Positions 58,950 through 64,000 of a DNA stretch of 64,000 bases are shown piece by piece. Source of the DNA: JAMXLO01 sp037201625 (GTDB lineage: Bacteria; Pseudomonadota; Alphaproteobacteria; Acetobacterales; Acetobacteraceae); the NCBI GenBank assembly GCA_037201625.1, contig JBBCGR010000004.1, forward strand, positions 434,001-498,000, given 5' to 3'. Below the pieces are notes generated by a model. The model made no database searches, was not told where the DNA came from, and saw only the letters and a program-made list of their open reading frames with translations. The position numbers and the translations under genes were made by a program. Numbering within the stretch: the first letter of the stretch is position 1; the number at the start of each line of letters is the position of its first letter.

Positions 58950-60182
58950 TCAGAACCGCTCGGCGCGGTACGGCGTGAGGTCGAAATCCGGCTGCCGGCC
59001 GGCCACCACCGCCGCGATCTGCCGCCCGGTGATGGCGCCGAGCGTGAGGCCGAGATGCTGGTGGCCGAAGGCGTAGAACACCGCCGGATGGTGGCGCGAG
59101 CGGCCGATCACCGGCAGCGAATCCGGCGTCGACGGACGGTAGCCGAGCCACTGGCGGGTGACGCGGTCCGACAGGCCGGGCAGCGCCTCGCGCGCCGCCG
59201 GCAGCAGGCGGCGGATGCGCGAGAAATCGGGCGGTGCCTGCAGCCCGGCCAGTTCCACGCCGCTGGTGAGGCGGATGCCGTCCAGCATCGGCGCCAGCAC
59301 GAAGCCGCGCTCGGGCAGCACCACGGGACGGCGCAACTCGCCGGCCTCGCCGCGCTCGATGTTGAGATGGTAGCCGCGCTCGGTATCCAGCTTCACGCGG
59401 TCGCCAACCTGGCGGGCCAGTTCCTTCGACCAGGCGCCGGCGGCGATCACCACGGCATCGACGCTGCGGAAGCCAAGCTCGCCGTCGAGCCGCACGCCGC
59501 CATCCACCGGCTGCACGCCGCGCACCCGCTCCTGCGCGATGGTGCCGCCCAGATGCTGGAACTGCGCCGCGTAGGCCTGCACCAGCCGGTATGGGGAGGC
59601 CACGAAGGCGCCGTCCGGCTGGAACAGCCCCTTCACGTAGCGCCGCGCCAGGCCGGGCTCGAGCTGGCGGATCTCCTCGGGCCCCAGGATGTCGCTGCGG
59701 ATGCCGCGCGCATCCATGATGCCGCGGTCGTAGGCTGTGGCCGCGAACCCGGCCTCGGTCTCGTAGACCTTCAGCCAGCCGACCGGGCGCACGAGGTCGC
59801 CCGCGCCGGACAGCGCGATCAGGTCGCGATGCGCGTCATAGGCGCCGGTGACCAGCGGGCGCAGCGCATCGGCGATCGCCTCGACCCGTGCGGGCCGGCC
59901 CGCCCACAGGAACCGCGCGAGCCAGGGCGCGATCTGCGGCAGATAGCGCCAGCGCACGCGCACCGCGCTGTTGCGGTCGAACAGCATGCGCGGGATGGCG
60001 CGCCACAGGGCAGGGGTGCTGTTCGGCACCACCGCGCCAGTGACGATGGCGCCGGCATTGCCGAACGAGGTCGCGGTGCCGGGCGCGCGCGGATCGAGCA
60101 GCGTGACGTCGTGGCCGTCGCGGCGAAGATGCAGTGCGCAGCAGGTGCCGACGATGCCGGCGCCGATGACGGCGATGCGCAT
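58950..60182 (-). CDS. dadA: D-amino-acid dehydrogenase
   Basis: A 410-residue FAD-dependent DadA-type enzyme. The dinucleotide-binding AVIGAGIVGTCCALHLRRDG, TSFGNAGAIVTGAVVPNSTP, then WRYLPQIAPWLARFLWAGRP and the C-terminal GHQHLGLTLGAITGRQIAAV are typical. It oxidises D-amino acids such as D-alanine to keto acids. Position next to mltA may be related to peptidoglycan turnover releasing D-amino acids, or is chance. Three bases separate it from the ADP-forming synthetase upstream. Confidence 0.9.
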   Translation of the reverse strand: MRIAVIGAGIVGTCCALHLRRDGHDVTLLDPRAPGTATSFGNAGAIVTGAVVPNSTPALWRAIPRMLFDRNSAVRVRWRYLPQIAPWLARFLWAGRPARVEAIADALRPLVTGAYDAHRDLIALSGAGDLVRPVGWLKVYETEAGFAATAYDRGIMDARGIRSDILGPEEIRQLEPGLARRYVKGLFQPDGAFVASPYRLVQAYAAQFQHLGGTIAQERVRGVQPVDGGVRLDGELGFRSVDAVVIAAGAWSKELARQVGDRVKLDTERGYHLNIERGEAGELRRPVVLPERGFVLAPMLDGIRLTSGVELAGLQAPPDFSRIRRLLPAAREALPGLSDRVTRQWLGYRPSTPDSLPVIGRSRHHPAVFYAFGHQHLGLTLGAITGRQIAAVVAGRQPDFDLTPYRAERF

Positions 60183-60185
60183 GTG

Positions 60186-62384
60186 TCAGGCCGATGGCGG
60201 GGAGGCCGATGCCCCCGCCCTGTGGGTTCGCCTGGCGGCGGCGAAGACCGGCGGCGCCGGCACGATCAGCGCATCGACGGCGATGATGCTGTCGCCGCGG
60301 CAGATCAGGGGGTTCACGTCGAGTTCCGCCAGCACGTCGCGGTGGTCGGCGGCGAAGGCGGCCACGCGGCAGATCACGTTGGCCAGGCGCTCGCGGTTCA
60401 CCGCCGGCATGCCGCGGAAGCCGTCCAGCAGGCGCGCGCCCTTGAGTTGCGACAGCAGGGCCAGCGCCTCCTCCTGCGAGACCGGCGCCGGCGCGAGCGC
60501 CGTGTCGCGCAGCAATTCCACCAGCACGCCGCCCAGTCCCACCACCAGCAGCGGCCCGAACAGCGGATCGATCCGCGCGCCCACCACCATCTCCACCCCG
60601 GCCGGCACCATCGTCTGCACCAGCACGCCGGCGATGCGCGGCGGCGGGGTCAGTGCGTTGGCGCGCGCGGTGATGGTCTGGTACGCGGCGCGCACCTCAT
60701 CGGCGTTGTGCAGATCGAGCGCCACGACCCCGACCTCGGTCTTGTGCGGCAGGTCCGCCGATTCGACCTTCAGCACCACCGGATAGCCCAGCGATCCCGC
60801 GGCATTCACCGCGTCCTCGGCGTCCTGCGCCACACGTTCGCCGACCACCGGCACACCGTACAGCGCCAGCGCCGCCTTCGCCTCGCGCTCGGTCAGCGTG
60901 CGCGCGCCGGCCGCGGCGATCATCGCGCCCGCCTCACGCGCGGTCTCGACCGGCATCGGCGTCCGCAACGGTGCCCCGGCCGCGTGTTTCGCACCGCGCC
61001 AGTGCCATGCCGCCAGCGCCGCGAAGCAGGACGGCATGGAGCGGAACAGCGCGACGTGCTCTGCGGTTTCGGCGTCGGTGACACCCGGGCCTTCCAGCCA
61101 TTCGGTCTGCCACACGAGGCAGGTGATCTTGCCGTGCTTCGCGGCGAGCGCATCGTAGACCGGGATGCGCTTCGCCGATGGCGCATAGCCATAGGTCTGC
61201 GGCACGACGAGCGCGCCATAGGCGGGATCGCCCAGCAATGCATCGGCGCAGGCATTGAGCGATTCCGGGCTGGCGAGGATCTGCGCCGTCACGTCGCACG
61301 GATTGCGCGCCGAGCCGAACTCGGGAATGTGCGAGACCAGCACGTCGCGCACCGCATCGGATGGCTGCGGCAGCGGCACGCCGAACTGTTCGGCACGGTC
61401 GGCCGCCATGATCGCGGCACCGCCCGAGGCCGCGACGACGGCCACGCCGGTTGCCTTGGGTGGCGGCGCCTTGGCGAAGAAGGCGGCGGTCTCCGCCAGC
61501 GCCTCGAAATCGTCGACCACGATGGCGCCGGCGCGCTGGAACACCGCGCGGTACGCGGCATGCGAGCCGGCGAGCGATCCGGTGTGCGACATGGCGGCCG
61601 CGGCCCCCTGCTCGCCGGTCGCCATCTTGAACACGATCAGCGGCTTGTCGCGCTGCCACGCGCATTCGGCCGCGGCCAGCATGCGTTCGGGCTGCGCCAT
61701 GCCCTCGAACACGCAGGCGATGGCGGCGCAGGCAGGATCGTTCGCCAGGTAGGAGATGTAGTCCGCCATGTCGACATCGCAGGAATTGCCTGACGTCAGC
61801 ACGTGGCTGAACGACACGCCGCGCACCACCGCCTGCGCGACGGCCATGCCGAGCGCACCGGACTGGCTGATCATGCCGATCGCCTGTCGGCGTGGCGGCG
61901 GGATCGGCGTGATGTCCATGAACGTGACCCGCAGGTCGAGCGGTGCGTTGACGACGCCGATGCAGTTCGGCCCGACTATCCGCATGCCGCTCTCGCGCGC
62001 GATCGCCATGAGGCGATGCTGCTGCGCGATGCGATCTTCCCGTCCGGTCTCGGAATATCCAGAGGCGAACACGATCACGCCGCCCACGCCGGCGGCGGCG
62101 CACCCCGTCACGATCTCCTCCACCGCTTCGCGCGGCGCGGTGACGACGGCGCAATCGGGCACCTCCGGCAGTGCTGCGACGTCCGGATAGCAGCGCCGGC
62201 CGTCGATCTGCTCATAGCGCGCGTTCACCGGATACACCCGCCCGCCATAGTGGCGCAGGTTGTGCAGCACGCGCTCGCCGAACGATCCCGCCCGTGTCGA
62301 GGCACCGATCACCGCCACGCTCGCAGGGTGCAGCAGCCGGGTGAGATCGGCATGCTGGTAGAGGGTGGTTCGTTGCGTTGGCAT
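60186..62384 (-). CDS. ADP-forming acyl-CoA synthetase (acetate--CoA ligase type)
   Basis: A 732-residue NDP-forming acyl-CoA synthetase from ATG 62384 (MPTQRTTLYQHADLTRLLHP). The CoA-binding domain has SVAVIGASTRAGSFGERVLH; the succinyl-CoA ligase-like part has GPNCIGVVN, GMISQSGALGMA and catalytic His in MSHTGSLAGS. The C-terminal ATP-grasp part has LGYPVVLKVESADLPHKTEV and GARIDPLFGPLLVVGLGGVL. The enzyme makes an acyl-CoA from acid, CoA and ATP, or the reverse with ATP gain. A much longer open frame upstream overlaps the divergent SDR and is not used. It heads the operon with dadA and mltA. Confidence 0.9.
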   Translation of the reverse strand: MPTQRTTLYQHADLTRLLHPASVAVIGASTRAGSFGERVLHNLRHYGGRVYPVNARYEQIDGRRCYPDVAALPEVPDCAVVTAPREAVEEIVTGCAAAGVGGVIVFASGYSETGREDRIAQQHRLMAIARESGMRIVGPNCIGVVNAPLDLRVTFMDITPIPPPRRQAIGMISQSGALGMAVAQAVVRGVSFSHVLTSGNSCDVDMADYISYLANDPACAAIACVFEGMAQPERMLAAAECAWQRDKPLIVFKMATGEQGAAAAMSHTGSLAGSHAAYRAVFQRAGAIVVDDFEALAETAAFFAKAPPPKATGVAVVAASGGAAIMAADRAEQFGVPLPQPSDAVRDVLVSHIPEFGSARNPCDVTAQILASPESLNACADALLGDPAYGALVVPQTYGYAPSAKRIPVYDALAAKHGKITCLVWQTEWLEGPGVTDAETAEHVALFRSMPSCFAALAAWHWRGAKHAAGAPLRTPMPVETAREAGAMIAAAGARTLTEREAKAALALYGVPVVGERVAQDAEDAVNAAGSLGYPVVLKVESADLPHKTEVGVVALDLHNADEVRAAYQTITARANALTPPPRIAGVLVQTMVPAGVEMVVGARIDPLFGPLLVVGLGGVLVELLRDTALAPAPVSQEEALALLSQLKGARLLDGFRGMPAVNRERLANVICRVAAFAADHRDVLAELDVNPLICRGDSIIAVDALIVPAPPVFAAARRTHRAGASASPPSA

Positions 62385-62453
62385 CGCGGGCTCGATTGAC
62401 GTTTCCGGGGGGCGAGCATACTGATCGGTAGCTTCTCCGCAAAGGATGCCAGC

Positions 62454-63239
62454 ATGTCGTCGCTGTTCGATCTGACCGGCAAGGTGGCTGTCGTTACCGG
62501 CTCCAGCAAAGGCATTGGCCGCGCCATCGCCGAGCGGCTGGCGGAGCATGGCGCGAAAGTGGTTGTTTCCAGCCGCAAGGCTGAACTTTGCGAAGAGGTG
62601 GCGGCCGGCATCCGTGCCAAAGGCGGTGAGGCGGCGGTGATCCCGTGCCATATCGCGCGCAAGGAGGAGCTGCAGAAGCTGGTCGATGAGACCACGTCGC
62701 TGTGGGGCGGCATCGACATCATGGTGAGCAATGCGGCGGTCAATCCGTATCTCGGTCCGGCCGCGGGCGCGTCGGATGACGTGTATGAGCGCGTGATGGG
62801 CGCCAATGTGCGCAGCAATTTCTGGCTGGCCAACATGGTGTGTCCGCGCATGGCCGAGCGCGGCGGCGGATCGTTCATCGTGATCTCGTCGATCGGCGGC
62901 TTTCGCGGCTCGGCGTCGCTCGGGCTGTATGCGATCTCCAAGGCCGCCGACATGCAGTTGACGCGCAATATCGCGGTGGAGTGGGGGCCGAAGAACGTGC
63001 GGGCGAACTGTATCGCGCCCGGCCTGGTGCGCACGGAGTTTGCGCGTGCGCTGTGGGAGGATCCGGTGCGCTATCGCAAGACCACGCGCGACAACCCGCT
63101 GCAGCGCATCGGCGAGCCGGACGAGATCGCCGGCGCGGCGGTGTTCCTTGCGTCGCCGGCTGGCAGTTTCGTGACCGGCCACACGCTGGTGGTGGACGGC
63201 GGCACGATGGCCGGCGTGGTGATCCAGAAGGACGAATGA
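62454..63239 (+). CDS. SDR-family oxidoreductase
   Basis: A 261-residue short-chain dehydrogenase. The cofactor motif VVTGSSKGIGRAIAERL, NAAVNP, catalytic Ser in VISSIGGFRG and YAISKAADM (Tyr/Lys) and the final LVVDGGTMAG are present. Similar to DHRS4-like carbonyl reductases. Substrate unknown. It shares a 4-base ATGA overlap with kynU, so the two are co-translated. Confidence 0.9.
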   Translation: MSSLFDLTGKVAVVTGSSKGIGRAIAERLAEHGAKVVVSSRKAELCEEVAAGIRAKGGEAAVIPCHIARKEELQKLVDETTSLWGGIDIMVSNAAVNPYLGPAAGASDDVYERVMGANVRSNFWLANMVCPRMAERGGGSFIVISSIGGFRGSASLGLYAISKAADMQLTRNIAVEWGPKNVRANCIAPGLVRTEFARALWEDPVRYRKTTRDNPLQRIGEPDEIAGAAVFLASPAGSFVTGHTLVVDGGTMAGVVIQKDE

Positions 63240-64000
63240 CCCGCGAGGAGGCAGCGGCGCTGGATCGCGAGGACGGCCTGGCGCCGTTTCGCGAGCGGTT
63301 CGTGCTGCCCGACGGCGTGATCTACCTGGACGGCAACTCGCTGGGTCCGCTGCCGAAGGCCACGGCCGCGCGCGTGGCCGACGTGGTGACGCATGAGTGG
63401 GGACAGGGGCTGATCCGCGGCTGGACCGAGCATGGCTGGATCGACCTGCAGCATCGCATCGGCGAGAAGATCGGCCGGCTGATCGGCGCGGCGCCGGGCA
63501 CGACGGTGGTGGCGGATTCCACGTCGGTGAACCTGTTCAAGCTGCTGGCGGCGGCGCTGGAGCGGCGGCCGGAACGCCGGATCATCCTGACGGAATCAGG
63601 GAATTTCCCCACCGACCTGTACATCGCCCAGGGCCTGAGCGCGCTGCTGCGGCGTGGCCACGCGGTGCGCGCGGTGGCCGATGTGGCCGCGGCGCTGGAC
63701 GGCACGGTCGCCGTGCTGATGCTGACGCATGTCGATTACCGCAGCGGCGCGATGCACGACATGGCAGCGATCACGCGCGCGGCGCACGACGCGGGGACGC
63801 TGGTGCTGTGGGACCTGTCGCATTCCGCCGGTGCGGTGCCGTTGCGGCTGGAGGCCGATGGCGTCGATCTCGCGGTCGGCTGCGGCTACAAGTATCTGAA
63901 TGGCGGGCCGGGCGCACCAGCCTTCCTGTACGTCGCGCGGCATCTGCAGGAGGATCTGCGCCTGCCGATCACCGGCTGGCTTGGCCACGCCGCGCCATTT
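63236..64000 (+). CDS. kynU: Kynureninase, N-terminal part (runs off right edge)
   Basis: The first 255 codons of a PLP-dependent kynureninase from ATG 63236. Family features are YLDGNSLGPLPKATAARVAD, a GWTEHGW segment, TVVADSTSVNLFKLLAAALE, VDYRSGAMHDM, LWDLSHSAGAVPL and the PLP lysine region VGCGYKYLNGGPGAP. It cleaves kynurenine to anthranilate and alanine in tryptophan degradation. The window ends inside the gene. It overlaps the SDR stop by four bases. Confidence 0.94.
   Translation, partial: MTREEAAALDREDGLAPFRERFVLPDGVIYLDGNSLGPLPKATAARVADVVTHEWGQGLIRGWTEHGWIDLQHRIGEKIGRLIGAAPGTTVVADSTSVNLFKLLAAALERRPERRIILTESGNFPTDLYIAQGLSALLRRGHAVRAVADVAAALDGTVAVLMLTHVDYRSGAMHDMAAITRAAHDAGTLVLWDLSHSAGAVPLRLEADGVDLAVGCGYKYLNGGPGAPAFLYVARHLQEDLRLPITGWLGHAAPF

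Noticed and set aside
57513..61793. 1400-residue open frame on the plus strand
   Set aside because: It is antisense to mltA, dadA and the acyl-CoA synthetase, with His/Arg/Gln-rich shadow composition and no recognisable domain.

Overview
The window is high-GC DNA from an alphaproteobacterium. GapR, a DUF1244 protein, the thrB-rnhA pair, split PntAA/PntAB, and FixL/FixJ/FixK point that way. The overall mix suggests Rhodospirillales, perhaps Acetobacteraceae; this is inference from gene content, not a database result.

Region 1 (1 to about 16.37 kb) is the right-hand part of an integrative element that runs off the left edge. Its right boundary is a 50-bp fragment matching the 3' half of a tRNA-Arg(CCT) gene (16318-16367), next to a tyrosine integrase with a cluster of repeated 9-mers upstream that look like arm-type sites. 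Leftward from the integrase come a two-gene cargo module (an unknown 260-aa protein and a 638-aa QueC-like PP-loop protein with a possible winged-helix tail), an AlpA-like regulator, two coupled small proteins, and a primase-polymerase/VapE-type helicase whose 3' end lies in a mirrored iteron array (possible origin). Further left are two phage-type proteins, an FRG-domain protein, a DUF3489 pair, two tandem ParB-methyltransferase fusions and a partial gene at the edge. Integrase, AlpA and primase in this order resemble phage satellites as much as prophages. The QueC-like module is the best candidate for an undescribed, possibly defensive, system.

Region 2 (16.4-32.4 kb) is chromosomal metabolism: a GMC oxidoreductase, pyruvate kinase with glycerate kinase, DUF1244 and GapR, a long-chain acyl-CoA ligase, oligoendopeptidase F, an ABC1/UbiB-type kinase, a hybrid histidine kinase, and the proton-translocating transhydrogenase pntAA-pntAB-pntB.

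Region 3 (32.6-42.9 kb) is an oxygen-responsive redox block: pyruvate:ferredoxin oxidoreductase (nifJ), a GltD-like flavoprotein with ferredoxin clusters, a PfkB kinase, haem-PAS FixL, a stand-alone receiver, FixJ and a FixK-type Crp/Fnr regulator. Two FNR/FixK boxes (TTGAT-N4-ATCAA type) lie at 38066 and 41420, so part of the block is probably induced when oxygen is low.

Region 4 (43-64 kb) holds ordinary genes: a luciferase-like monooxygenase and an MBL hydrolase, a lipoprotein, a peptide-binding protein/tag/M20 hydrolase operon, pdxY, a Nudix hydrolase, thrB-rnhA, cbpA-cbpM, enoyl-CoA hydratase, a thioesterase, a DHA2 transporter, mltA, dadA, an ADP-forming acyl-CoA synthetase, an SDR and a truncated kynU. 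Odd features here are a repeated array made of rnhA 3'-end copies and palindromic elements (50.65-50.98 kb) and a 15-bp tandem repeat at 54.47 kb.
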